Source of the DNA: Ustilaginoidea virens
Taxonomy: Eukaryota; Ascomycota; Sordariomycetes; Hypocreales; Clavicipitaceae
NCBI RefSeq assembly: GCF_000687475.1
Contig: NC_057319.1
Location: forward strand, 2,966,001 to 3,030,000
DNA length: 64,000 nt
Direction of reading: 5' to 3'
Made by a program: the position numbers and the translations under genes. The notes beneath the pieces were generated by a model. It did no database searches, was not told where the DNA came from, and worked only from the letters and a program-made list of their open reading frames with translations. Below, piece by piece: positions 47,601 to 59,840 of this stretch (position 1 is the stretch's first letter; each line of letters opens with the position of its first letter).

Positions 47601-48132
47601 CCGGAAGTCTTTTCGACTTGGCCTGACTGGTGTTGTCTAAAAGTTCCTCCTGGTGCCGCTTGTCTATCCTTGCTTGGAAGTCGGAAATATCGCTCGAAAC
47701 TCGAGCAAGTTCCTCTGCCAGCTTTGCAATTTCTCTTTGCACATTGCGAGACTGATAGGGATTGCCGGCAACTCTCTCTAGGCGCTTCTTTTCGTTGTCG
47801 TGCTGTGACTGCAGTCTTTGTCTCGTTGCTTCTAGTTTAGTAATGCGACCCTGGTCTTTCTTGTCTTCTGCCTCGACGAGAGCAGCTTGAGCTTGAATAG
47901 TGATATCTCGTTCCACGTCGTTTTGATCCCTAACTGTTTCTGTAAGGTTTTTCAGCGCATCCTCCTCGGTCATCAATTCGGCTTCTATCTTTGCCCCTTG
48001 GGAATTCGAATGCGAATGCTCGTCTGCGGAGTCTGCGGGATCCGGTTCATGAGCAGCCGCGACCATCTTGGAAACCAGGGTGGTGCGACTTTCGCCAGTG
48101 GCGCCCCGATATTGGTCTGAATCGGAATTCAT
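44614..48132 (-). CDS. RAD26: Rad26/CSB (ERCC6) transcription-coupled repair ATPase
   Basis: A single 1173-codon frame encodes 1172 residues. The N-terminal 350 residues are coiled coil and acidic/basic low complexity. The Swi2/Snf2 ATPase spans about 395-920: [20 protein letters not shown], the Walker A region [10 protein letters not shown] (about residue 430), the DEGH box in [10 protein letters not shown] (about 553), [38 protein letters not shown] and the motif VI region [16 protein letters not shown] (about 850). The last 70 residues ([28 protein letters not shown]) resemble a winged-helix-like C-terminal module. The family moves along DNA behind stalled RNA polymerase II and starts transcription-coupled nucleotide excision repair. 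The linker after motif VI (VRDQ-free, [18 protein letters not shown]) is typical of Rad26 rather than other Snf2 groups. Confidence 0.93.
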   Translation of the reverse strand: [1172 protein letters not shown]

Positions 48133-50492
48133 GACCGGGGCCTCAAACTACGGCATGGACAATGCTCTCCACGCTCCCTTGCTGCTGAATGGTTAGCTCA
48201 TTCAGCATGCATGAGCCTGCATGTTGAAGATTTTCCGAGTGTTTGTTTCAGCGTCGGGGTTTTGCACGCATCCGAACTCACATGAGCCAAATCCAAAGCT
48301 CATGTTATCAAAGTTGGTACAACTTGAGGAAGGTGGACGTCACTGCATTTTCATCTCGGCTCCTGGACGTTTTCGCAGCCGCTGATTTGATGAGTTGACG
48401 CGAAGAGTTATGGATATGGAATTGATACAGAAATCTAAGGGAAACCTGAGCGTGAACTGGAGGAAATCATACGGAGTCATAAGGCGTGGCGAACGGTTGG
48501 CCTGATTTGGCCATGGGCTTGGTAAGGGGGGCTTACGTAGTACGTTCATAGCCGTGAACTTCAGTTGCTATACTCCGTAGCCTGCTATCTGCCTCAGATA
48601 CCAAGGTACCGGTACTGACAAGGCACTGCTTGCTCCGTACAGTCCGTCGTACTGTGCACTCCACTACGCATGCCCCACCTGTTGACATGTCATCGCGCGC
48701 ATGCAAACTAATAATAGAATAGCGGCACTCCAATAACTTTAAAAAGTTATGTACTCTGCAGTCCCGTGCTACTATACTGTCAATACTTTGTTAGGCACAT
48801 GCCAAGTACTAAGAGAGGAATAATGAATAATTTCTGAAGCGATCGGCAAGGTCGTGATCATCGATCTCCGCCTAACTCGTCAACTCCGTACCGGGTTGTA
48901 TTTGCATACGGGCACAGCTACAATGAAGCCAAGCAATACTGCGTACGAAAACGTTTTCCTCTCCAAACCGACTCACTGTCCCGTCGAATGACAACAGACA
49001 ATTAGGTGCTCAAAGCTCACGGCCTTTGATTTTTGGCGTTAATTCCTTTGTTGAGGCACGTACCCTTCCCGAATCACAGTTCTCGAGATGAAGAGACGGG
49101 TTGACGGAGCAGGCAGTCCGGGCCGTTGCGAATTCCATGCGCTTTACGAATCCTTGGTCAGAAAGTTTGTTCGACAAGACGACCGCCTCGAGAACGCCAG
49201 GCACTCTATCTTGACAGTAACGCAAAGGATGGCCGACCGTCCTGAAACCCTTCTCCCAAAGGCCCCTGTGTGCGCATTGCGCATTGGCCGGGTTTGCTAG
49301 CCCTGTTGCCGAAAGAAACTGCTCTTGATTGTCCCGAGTCTTTTGCTTCAACAACAAAGGGTTCCTGTGCCGCATGACAGGTACATATAGTGTCGTGAGA
49401 GCCTTCATTCTCGAAAGTAAACAAAAGAGTCAATGATTCATTTCAACTTACTCGCACGTCACGTCTTTATTGTCTCCAAGGAAATCAAAAAAAACTTCAA
49501 TCTGTGCAGTCTCATGTTTTGCTACATAGCACATCGCGTCTGCACCCTTTATCAACAGTGGCGTGCGCAATATCTGAGGCACTTTTACCGCGGCCCCCCC
49601 AATCGCAGCGACCTATCCATTATAGAACCTGTGCCTCCCCTGTACTATGTGAGATTTCTATCCCCGCGTAGCCTTGGACATACGCACTGGCACAGAGGAT
49701 GTGCCAGCCGCATCTTCCAGACGGCCTGGATTCACAAACAAGGCACATGGCACAGGCACCTGTCCGCAAAGCCCTGGGGGACAAGGAAAGGGCTGCAAAA
49801 CAACACTACCTGTGGCTAAAGAGAAAAGACTCCAACCAAAACAAAAACCAGGAAAAAAAAAAGGAAAATAGAGAAAGAAAAGAAAAGAAGAAGAACAAGA
49901 AAAAGAAAAGAAAAGGCACGCTACATATGTTGCTGGTAGTCCCTACAATGCTGGTTGGAGTGTAGCAGTGCCAACGCATGGCAGCCTCTTGTCAATTGGA
50001 AATCGCTTGGAGATTTGGAGTTTGGGCGGTAACAGTGCCCCGTTGACAGGCACCAGGCGTCCTGACGATTAGCCTGTGCCTATTGACCAGACGCCTGGCA
50101 ACAACCAACCAGACAACATCCCAGGCTGCTTATGACTGCTACCAGGTGCTAGTGCTAGGTACATCTGGTATTACATTAGGTTGTAGGTAGGTACTGCCTT
50201 TCGAGGTTACGTCCTGCATTGCTCTGGACTACTACATACTGTACTCCTCCATACCTGTATATATTGGCCAAAGTCACCGTCCTGATCTACGCAACACGTC
50301 AAGCTCGAGCCGTCGGGCGCGCCCCGTCCGATTCGCGTCAGGTGTTGACCAAAAAAACGAAACTATCCTCGTCAAGCCTCGTCAAGCTCCATCAAGTCAT
50401 CTCAACGCCCGGTCGATCCCATCCCCATCCCCATCTCCATCTTCAGCCTCATTAGCGTCTACGCCAAAGCCCATGCGACGCACGCCGCCGAC
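48133..50492. other. Long divergent intergenic region between RAD26 and HIR1
   Basis: About 2.4 kb with no supported gene. It holds one TACTCCGTA motif (48571-48579), several close variants (near 48469, 48634, 48881), and an A-rich purine stretch at 49850-49915. Open frames near 49010-49408 and 49433-49965 have no domains. Confidence 0.5.
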
Positions 50493-53400
50493 ATGCACAT
50501 CATAAAGCCCTCGTGGCTGAGCCACAGCGGTGAGCAAAAGGACTTCGAGGTATACAGCTGCCACGTTTCTCCCGATGGCAAGCGCCTTGCGACCGCTGGC
50601 GGTGATGGACACGTTCGGGTCTGGTCCACCGACGCCATCTACCATGCCAAAGATGCCAGCTACTCCAAGCCGCGGCAGCTATGCCATATGAGCCATCATC
50701 TGGGAACCATCCACTCCGTGCGCTTTTCTTCCAATGGGCGATACCTGGCCAGCGGCGCCGACGACAAGCTCATCTGTGTCTACCATCTCGACAAGAGCAC
50801 GGCCGCCGTAACCTTTGGCAATAACGAGCCGCCTCCCGCCGAGAACTGGAAAACATACAAGAGACTGATAGGCCACGAAAACGATGTTCAAGACTTGGCT
50901 TGGTCTCCCGACTCGTCCCTGCTTGTGTCAGTTGGCCTTGACTCCAAGGTCGTTGTCTGGTCCGGCTACACCTTTGAGAAACTCAAGGCAATCCCAGCGC
51001 ATCAGAGTCACGTCAAGGGCATCACCTTTGATCCCGCCAACAAATTCTTTGCGACCGCGAGCGATGACCGAACCATCAAAATCTTCCGCTACACTCCTCC
51101 CACCCCCAACTCGACTCAACATGACATGGTTAATAATTTTGTCCTCGAAACGACCATTAGCTCCCCCTTCAAGAGCTCGCCCTTGACGACATACTTCCGC
51201 CGATGCTCTTGGTCACCCGATGGTAATCACATTGCTGCCGCAAATGCTGTCAATGGCCCGGTCAGCTCGGTCGCTATTATCGAACGAACAAGATGGGACA
51301 GTGACATAAACTTGATTGGACACGAGGCGCCCACCGAGGTCTGCACGTTTTCCCCTCGCCTCTTTCATACCGTAAAGCCGAATGACAAAGGTGCAGCCAA
51401 TGGAGATGCCGGCCAGTTGGTCACAGTTATAGCTTCGGCTGGACAGGATAAAACCTTGAGCATCTGGAACACGAACACGTCACGTCCCGTGGTCATCCTC
51501 CAAGATCTGAGTGGCAAGTCAATATCTGACTTGTCATGGACTCCCGATGGACAGACCATTTTTGCCGCTAGCTTGGACGGCGGCGTCATTGTGGTCAAGT
51601 TTGACCAAGGAGAATTAGGGTGGGTTGCTCAGACGGAAGAGAACGTGAAGGCGTTGCAAAAGTATGGCGCTTCTCGCAAGGGGATGGGCATACCGGAAGA
51701 CGTCGACGGCTTGTTGCTGGAAACACACAGCAAAGCGGGCGAGTCGAAAGCCGTAGAGTCAAGAATGGGGGCCTTGATGGGGGACTTGCCTTCAGACACA
51801 GCAAAGGAAGCTACCCCAGCTTCCAGCGGAACAAAGCCCGAAAAGACTGTCGCAACCAACGGCCAGCCGGCCAAGGCCGAGCAGACTCCGGAAGAGACAG
51901 CGGACAAGTCCGCAGAGCGAGTCAAAGAGCTCAAGTCTCGAGTCAGAATCGGAAAGGATGGGAAAAAACGAGTGGCACCGCTTCTGGTCTCGTCATCTGG
52001 AACCGGCCTGTCTTCATTGCCCCAGACGCAACTGGTTGGATCCACGACTACAAGGAAAACGCAGACTGATGTCCCACAAACAACGCTCGATCTTAGCAAG
52101 CCGTTCGATGGTTTGCCAAAGGGTGGCATCGCTTCCATGCTGCTCGGAAATAAAAGGAGATCGGTGGTGGCAGATGCCGAGGAAGAAGGCGTTCCGACAG
52201 CCAAACGTGCCGCCACCGGCCCTACACCGATTGTCACCAACGGCGTTGATGGTGTAGAGCTAGCTGCTCTGTCACCGGTACAAAACGGGGTCGTCCCAAC
52301 GCCCGAGTTCTTGCGACCGGCTGTACTGAATCCATCGATATCCTTGGCACAGGTCAGGCTTGCCGTCCCTAGAATCAGGTCACACATTTTGCGAGCAATG
52401 GATCGTGGCGTGCTTCAGCCTGAAACCAGTAGCCTTGAAGAGGCCTGCAAGGCGCCAGAAAATATCATCATGGAAGCCAAAAATGACCCGAATCCTCGCG
52501 ATCCTGCCCATGTTCTGGTCACGAAAAGGGGGGAACTGCTGTGGCAGGAGTTTCTACCGCGGGCTGTCATATTGGTGACTGCAAACAAGAATTTCTGGGC
52601 CGCGGCTTGCGAGGACGGTTCCGTACACGTATGGACCCCTGCGGGCAGACGATTACTGAACGCCATAATATTGGAGTCGCAGCCTGTCATTCTTGAGTGC
52701 CGAGGCTATTGGCTTCTATGCATTACGGCAGCTGGATTGGCACACGTTTGGGATATTCAATCTCAGTCGTCACCTCACCCACCAGCGTCCCTTGGCCCTA
52801 TCCTCGACGTGGCTGTCACCTCGCTGAATCAACATTCCGCCACGCCAGGCCCAGGAGTCACCTCTGCACACCTTAATAGCACGGGACACATTGTAGTGAC
52901 GCTCACGAACGGTGACGGCTTCTGCTATGCCAGGGAGATGTACACTTGGCAGCGTCTCAGTGAGGCTTGGTGGGCAGTCGGATCTCAGTACTGGAACTCC
53001 AACGATTCGTCTATTTCTGCCCTGCAGTCTACGGCGGTTGGACCAGGTTTTGGCGACAAGAAAGAAAAAACTGTTCCCGCGACCGTGTCATCCGGGGTCA
53101 TACCCTTCCTCGAGCGCCACACCACAGCCGAATTTCTTCTCAAGGGCCGCGCGTACGCGCTGCAACGCATCATCAAAACCGTCATGCAACGCAAAGAAGC
53201 TGAAGACCTGGAAAGTACCATCAGCATTGCTCACCTGGAGAATCGTATCGCCGGAGCATTACAACTCGGTGCCAAGGAAGAATTTCGCCTATACTTGTTC
53301 ATGTATGCCAAGCGTTTAGGTGCAGAGGGTACGAGGCCAAAGGTGGAGGAGCTGTTGAACAGCCTTCTAGGGGGGATTCTGCGAGATGAAACGTCTGAGG

Positions 53401-53654
53401 AGCATCACGGTAGAGGATGGTACGGCAATGATGACGAGATTTGCGGCTGGAATCGCAAAGAGCTTTTAAAGGGTGTCGTCCTGATTCTCGGTAAAGTCGC
53501 CCTCCTATCTCATCCCTCCCCGAATCACCGGCTGACATGAAAAAAAGGCAAGTATCGCGAGCTGCAGCGCTTGACATCACAGTATGCAAGAGTTCTCGAC
53601 CTAAATATGGAAGACGGCTCGATTGATGTTGATACAATGGACGTCGAGCCGTAA
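50493..53654 (+). CDS. HIR1: Histone chaperone / transcription corepressor Hir1 (HIRA)
   Basis: Exons 50493-53490 and 53548-53654 join in phase 1 (ILG|KYRELQRL) to give 1034 residues. Residues about 15-390 form a WD40 propeller (KRLATAGGDGHVRVWSTDA; GRYLASGADDKLICVYHLDK; SLLVSVGLDSKVVVWSGYTF; KFFATASDDRTIKIFRY). A short basic B-domain-like segment (about 479-500, SRVRIGKDGKKRVAPLLVSS) matches the part of HIRA that binds Asf1. The C-terminal HIRA domain (about 690-900, FWAAACEDGSVHVWTPAGRR onward) follows. The Hir complex deposits H3-H4 independently of replication and represses histone genes. The acceptor AAAAAAG lacks a pyrimidine tract but is the only one that keeps the conserved C-terminus. 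Confidence 0.95.
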
Positions 53655-54845
53655 AAAAAAAACAAAAAAAAAAATGAAGCGGGACGTGGGATGTGAATAT
53701 TTGCCAATGTTTGGCGTCCCTGACGGTAACCCTTTCTTCGCCATGGGCAGGCAGTCTTTCTATAAACGAAAACCAAGGAATCGGATCCATTCCGAAACGA
53801 AGGATGCCCAAAAAGAGAGAAGAAGAAAAAAAAGAGTTGTTCATACCTGTGCGGACTGGTTGAAAACGTGGCGTTTTGGCGAAGGGTCTCGATCGATTTG
53901 ATCGAAAGAAATGCATTGGGCTCACTGGCCGGTGACGGACGAAATGCTCTCGATCAAATGTCCGACACGTCTGGTGCTTGCTGCAGAATAGATATACAGT
54001 GATTGGCCATGCAGGTTCAATTAGGCATCCTGATGAGCTATGACAAAGTAAGACATGAAATACATGGGCTCTATTTGCTGGGACATGCTGCATTAGGTAC
54101 CTAGGCACGTAAGTCTTCTTCAAAGGTCTCGGGGTATATTGACACGTCTTAGAAGGTCAACTGTGCCTGTTTAAAAGCTTCACCTGCACGACTAGAAGCG
54201 TTTTGCATCTGTCTTTCGGCTGGCTACCAAGGTCTTGAATATTCTTGCGTGCGGGCCAACTTCGTAGGCAGGCATTTTTGCACATCGTGTGAAGCTGGGT
54301 TGGGTTGGGCTGGGTGATGCTGGGCCAAGGCTTGGCCAGTTTCATTGAGTTTTCACAGCAGTCGTAGACGACAGCTGGCAGCAATTGATCCATACATGTA
54401 GGCATCAGATGCATGCCATAGTGCCCGAGTTCCCAGGGCAGGTTCAACTCGAGTACTGACGGACGCCAGACCAGACAGCTGCCTGCCAGCTGGGCAAAAC
54501 CGTCTGGTTGCATTTCTGCAAAAGGTGGCTCTATACCTTCCTCGATCGAACTGTTCAGTCTTTTCCAAGGTATCTCTGCCTGGGTTGGCAGCGGCATCAA
54601 ACTCCCATATAGTATTACTTTTCCCCTTCATTCCTCGCCTTAACTTCGCATTTCCCCCCTTGTCCTTGTGCACATGCAAACCCTGAAGAGGAGCTTTCGA
54701 GAGTAGCTTGATGCTTGATGCCCTTAAACTCTTCTACCTCTACATCCCTCATACTTCTTCTACATCTCCCTTCCTGGGCCTCTCAATAAATGCGCTTCGA
54801 CTTTTCCCGCCTCAGCGTCGTCATTTTTGGTTCCTCCATCCCAGC

Positions 54846-56321
54846 ATGACAGGGCGACGAAAATGCCAGTACCTGTTCCTTGACTTCGTATGGCTTGCTC
54901 AATGGATATCGCTGACGGTGCTTGCGTCCTTCTCTTCAAGTGCAAGTTGTGTCTTGGACTTGTCCATGTCAGTCTCTGATCTCCCTCCACGAGCAGCTTT
55001 TGTCACTTTGGCCCACGACCGAGACCTGGAACCTCTGCTGTCATCAATGTACCAGCTGGAGGATGCCTTCAACAGAAAGTACATGTATGACTGGATATTC
55101 TTCAGCACCGAACAGCTGAGCGAAAAGTTCCGTCGGTACACTTCCAACGCCACGCTGGCGACCTGCATCTACGAGGTTATCCGTAACAGCGATGTCGGTA
55201 CTCACTGTTGGAGAACTACCCGCCAAGGCCCGGATGGAGCCCCAACACAAGCGTCCCAAGAGTCACCGTCACCGTCACCAACTCGAGCTGAGTACCTGGA
55301 TCCATTGCAGAGCCTACGACAAATACAGCGGTGGAACAATGGCCCGTTTGCCAGAGAGAAACGGCTCCAATCGTATGACTGGTTCTGGAGGATCGAGCCT
55401 GGCGTAAGAATTCCTTGCATCAACGCTGTTTTGGCTAGAAGCAGAAGTACGGGCTGACAGACATTATAGGTTCAGTTCACATTTGATATAACTTTTGACG
55501 TATTCCGGTTCATGAGAGATCACAACATAACGTATGGATCCAACAGAGCCACTGTCGCTCCTTTCCACACATCCTCGCTTTCTCAGCAGGTTCAAAGGTT
55601 CATGGACAAGCATCCTGATCTCTTACACGCAGATGCGGATGTCTCGTGGCTCCTAGGCTCCTCCGGTAGCTCAAATGCACGGCAAGCCCTCCAAAGTGAT
55701 TATGCCGAAGACCTCTGGTCTTCACCGCTGCGCAGCTACCATGGTAAAGTCAGCAAGGACTAGTGGTCCAGAAGCTCACCGGCTGGCGATAGTATGGATG
55801 ACGACGTCAAGTCTCCAGAAGATGCATTTGCGTCTTGGTTGCGAACGTTCTATAATCCCAGCACTACACCAAAGTTCGAAATAGGGTCGCTTGCTTTCCT
55901 GAGAAGCCACAGTCACCAAGTTCTGTTGGAGCACTTTGACAGACTAGGCAGTCACCAAAACAGCGAACTTGGCGACTTGCTGGTGCCAACAATCAGCGCC
56001 AGCATGTTCCTACCACAGAAAAGTGTCTGGAACTTCCGGCAGAAGGACCGGAGCCATGCGACACGACCACGTCCTGCAGAATCCACCCCTGAACCAAGGT
56101 TGAAGTTATGGCATCGAATGAAACGAGCAGTGCGCAATGACTCGTATGCGAAATCAGCCAAACAGAGATCAGGCTCATTGAAGGGAGCCTACTCTTGCGG
56201 TTTGCAAGAGCGATTTGCTCTTTGGAACATGATAGCCGAGGACTTTGGCAGACAAGAGAGCATACCAGGATTGCAATCAGGGAATACGGTGGTTGACGAA
56301 CGGAATTTTGTACCGAGCTGA
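54846..56321 (+). CDS. GT15 family alpha-1,2-mannosyltransferase (KRE2/MNT1/KTR type)
   Basis: Proposed exons are 54846-55403, 55470-55743 and 55819-56321, encoding 444 residues. The second intron (75 nt, GTAAAG to TCTCCAG) removes an in-frame TAG at 55761 and restores the frame. A short cytosolic MTGRRKCQ and one hydrophobic anchor (about 8-35) make it a type II Golgi membrane protein. GT15 marks are FVTLAHDRDLEPLLSSMYQL, LSEKFRRYTSNATLATCIYE, YDWFWRIEPGVQFTFDITFD, VFRFMRDHNITYGS and FEIGSLAFLRSHSHQVLLEH. The family adds alpha-1,2-mannose from GDP-Man to N- and O-glycans of secreted and wall proteins. The loop between FMDKHPDLLH and FEIG is divergent from classical KTR proteins. An ATG 46 codons further upstream is possible but would place extra residues before the anchor. 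Confidence 0.75.
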
Positions 56322-57957
56322 GCCGGCGGTGTGAGACATTGGTGCAGCAGAAAGGAGCGAGGCGGCAAGATGAGATGGCTGAACGATTCTAACAGTGTCA
56401 ATGTTCTGGACAATGAGGCATGATTTACAGGGTATTCCTTGCCTCTAATAAGGAAGGGTACATGGCCGTTTGGAACTTTACATTTTTCTCACTCTTTTTT
56501 TTCTTCTTCTTTTTTTTTTGGCTTGTTACAATGTTACAATATTTGATTTCATCGCGCGTCACGAATGGTGGGTGACTGGCATTTCGTATGGTTCAGTTCG
56601 ACAAAACATTTCAGGTCAAATCGAAGCTCAAGACTTTGACCAGGTCCGCAATTGGGGCAGCTAATGCTTTTATAGGAGTTTGCTTACGCAGCTCTTATTC
56701 GAGGCTGAGGCCAGCTAGGCATACATACATAGTAATCGGGCTGGCATCGTGCCTGGCCATTGTGGTCTGGTTCTTGGCAGCAGAAGAAAGCTTTGCTGAA
56801 GAGTGCGGGGTCGGCCAGCCACCAACCGGCCAACCAGCCAGCTTAGCTTCTCGATCACGTGGCTCGACACAGCAGCAAGGGGAGGGGAACAGGCGGAAAC
56901 TTGCGTCCTAGTCGGTGCTCGGTACTTGGAACCCGGGCCGGTGGACTCTTTCTTGGAGAAGTGGTTCCAATTTCCAAAGGTCAACTCTAACGACGCGGTG
57001 CTCAGGTTAGATAGGTACCTGGTATCTGGTAATCCGTACTCGAGCAGCAGAGAGAGATGATGGGATGGTCATGGCTGGCTGGCTGGCTGGCTGGCCGGCC
57101 TGAATTATGGAAAGGGAAGGACGGAAGGACGCAGTTGGCAAAGGAAAGTAACCCGTACCAGACTCCTTTGCGCCACGCCACGCTACACAGAGAAGGCGGT
57201 CGGTCGTTTGCTACCAAAAACGTCATCCATTTTGCATACATACCTCTTCGGCGTGCATAGTGAGAATTGTCCTCGTGCGCGGCCCCGACCCTTTTTTTTT
57301 TTATTTTTTTTATTTTTTTTTATTTTGGGTCTGGCAGCGCATGACGTCCAAAGCTGAAAAAAAAAAAAAAAACACTAGCAGGGCCCTGGGCATATGAAAT
57401 ACGGAGTTGACGTAACGGTTTGCAATCCGGGAAGCCGGATTGCCTTTGGTGGAGCACGAATTGTGCCGTTGTGGCGGGAACACACGACGCACCTCCCACC
57501 AGAATAGACCGCTTTCACTTTCCCTGACGGGGTGAGGTTGAGGCTTTACAAGTTGACCCCAACCAGAGAACCTCGTACCAGACTTGTGCAGAGTGCAGAG
57601 TTAGCTTCAGCCACAATTTCTTCAGTTGGGCGCTGCCCCGGCCTTGACCTTGACCTTGACCGTCATAGCTTGCTTTCTCCATCATTTTGGCCGGTAGCCA
57701 CACTGTCTTTTCAACATTCGATTCTTTTGCCGCTCAGTTATCTTGTCCTTCTTTTCTCGTTCGTTTCCCCAGCTGACCGCCGTGGCGCCATCTCTTTTTG
57801 TTTGCCGCACAGGGGACGCACCGCTTTGTTCGAGGAACCCTCCCAATCGCTCCCTTCAGACCAAACGCGAAACGGAACAGGCAATCAAGCTGCCTCTGCG
57901 GCCTTTCACGAGGACCGAACCGCTGTTGCTGCAGCATAAAACGAGCCGAGCCGAGCC
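56322..57957. other. Intergenic stretch without a supported gene
   Basis: About 1.6 kb. Contains T/C-rich sequence near 56490-56520, a GGCTGGCT repeat at 57073-57097, T- and A-runs at 57291-57372, and a TAGGTACCTGG variant of the palindromic motif near 57011. Confidence 0.5.
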
Positions 57958-59840
57958 ATGGCGGCTGGCGCAGCCGGCCTTCGGGTTGGCAAAGGAAATC
58001 AGCTCGGCAAGAGTCTATCCTTTGTCCTAGTATGTGCTGGTGCTGGCATTACCCGTTGACGCTCATCCATCCCAAGACGCCTGCCATCCTTTTCTCCCAA
58101 ACAGGACCGAACAGGCCTCGAGCTGACACACTGACGCAGTTGACGTTTCAAAACTCGGCCCTGATATTGGTACGTCCGCATCGGAAACTGCTCTGCCCCA
58201 CGCGAAGCTGGAGATAATATGAAGGAACACTCAGAGGGCATCGTTTGACTTGGGCTCTGCTGTCGAGCTGTGTCTAACCAGGCGGGGAGGGGGAAACTGC
58301 TAGGTTATGCATTATTCAAGAGTCATGCCCCCGGATGGCGACCACAGATATTTTACGTCAACCGCTGTTTTCCTCCATGAAGTCATCAAGCTAGCCGTCT
58401 CTCTCACGCTTGCCTTGTACGAGACTTCGGAAACCCTTGCGCCCAGCACACCTGCCACTGTCCTCTTCGAGCAAATCTACAATGGCGTCTTTTCAGTGGA
58501 TGGGTGGCTCATGGCTGGGCCTGCTGCCCTCTACACTGTGCAAAATCTGCTGCAATATGTCGCGGTTGGTAACCTGGATCCGGTTCACTTTCAGGTTCTA
58601 TATCAAGTAAAGGTACAGTTTGCCGGGCTCAATACGTCCGAGAGCCTGTTTTGAATGCCCATGTCGCTTTCCTTACCAGTGAGCTAACGGATCTCTTTTT
58701 CTTCTTCTTCTTCTTTTTCCTCTTTTTCCTCTTTTTTCTCTTGCAATCAGATCATCATCACGGCCGTTTTCAGCGTCATGCTTCTCCGCCGCCAGCTCGG
58801 TTCAAAGGGCTGGGTGTCACTCGTTCTACTCACCTGCGGTGTCTGCATCGTTTCTCTGCCATCATCCGAGAGGGCAAGCGACAAGTTCCTGCTGCACGGG
58901 GTTCCAGATCATTTCTTTCCCCGATCGAAACACGAACTCGGTCAAACGGTGGCTGGAGCCAGCGTACCCGAGCCTGCCCTGCATCTTAGCAAACGGTCTG
59001 CTACGTACGAAGGCATTGCCAAGGATATGCCGCCCGCCGAACCCATGATGAACTTCTCTGTTGGCCTACCAGCCGTCTTGATCTCTGCTACCGTGTCAGG
59101 ACTTGCGGGAGTCTATTTTGAAAAGCTGCTCAAAGAGAGTTCCACCAATGCTACTCTTTGGGTGCGCAACGTCCAGCTGAGCTTCTACTCCCTCATTGCC
59201 GCCTTCCTGGGCGGTTGCATATACCAAGACGGTGCTGGCATCTGGGAACACGGTTTCTTCGAAGGCTACAATGCGGTTGTGTGGACGGCAGTCTTGCTTC
59301 AGGCCGCTGGCGGTCTGCTGGCTAGCCTCGTTATTCGCGATGCGGACAATATTGTCAAAAATTTTGCGACAAGCATCAGCATTGTTATAAGCTTCATTGT
59401 CAGCGTGTTTATTTTTGATTTCCCCGTCAACGCAACTGTGAGTCCCTTGTCCTAGCCTCACCCCAACCTTGCACATCTTGGGTTCCTTCCCTTTTCTCTC
59501 CAAGGGTCCCCATTCCCCTCGTGTTGTAGAGTACATAAAGTATGTTGACTCGAATCGCCAGTTCCTGACTGGTACCTCACTGGTCCTCCTTGCCACGTAC
59601 ATCTACAGCGTTCCTGAACGCAGACTCCACCGCCCACCCCCCGTACGTATCGTGAGCTTCGAGAAGCCGGCCATCGAGGAAGTCGGTACTCCGCTACACA
59701 CACCCCGCGCAGCGGATCCCCGCCGGTTGAACACGGATCCATTTACCAGCCAAGGCCTGGGTAAATCAAGCAGCCGACCGGGAAGTCCAATGTTGCCGAG
59801 GACAGCGAGCCGTTCTCATTTTCATGGACAGGATCCGTGA
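57958..59840 (+). CDS. Golgi UDP-sugar transporter (SLC35A-like, UDP-galactose/UDP-GlcNAc type)
   Basis: Five exons, 57958-58029, 58140-58169, 58304-58612, 58751-59437 and 59562-59840, join in phase 0 to give about 458 residues. The second exon is only 30 nt. The conserved start LTFQNSALILVMHYSR is followed by TSTAVFLHEVIKLAVSL, LYTVQNLLQYVAVGNLDPVH, FQVLYQVKIIITAVFSVMLL, QLGSKGWVSLVLLTCGV, VLISATVSGLAGVYFEKLLK, TLWVRNVQLSFYSL and the C-terminal NIVKNFATSISIVISF. This is the nucleotide-sugar transporter family with about ten helices. A Pro/Arg/Ser-rich cytosolic tail of about 75 residues ends the protein. Sequence motifs fit UDP-Gal or UDP-GlcNAc carriers, but substrate cannot be told from sequence. 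It follows a GT15 gene, so two Golgi glycosylation genes are neighbours. Confidence 0.85.

Noticed and set aside
55761..55763. In-frame TAG in the GT15 mannosyltransferase, suggesting a pseudogene
   Set aside because: A 75-nt intron from 55744 (GTAAAG) to 55818 (TCTCCAG) removes the stop and keeps the frame.
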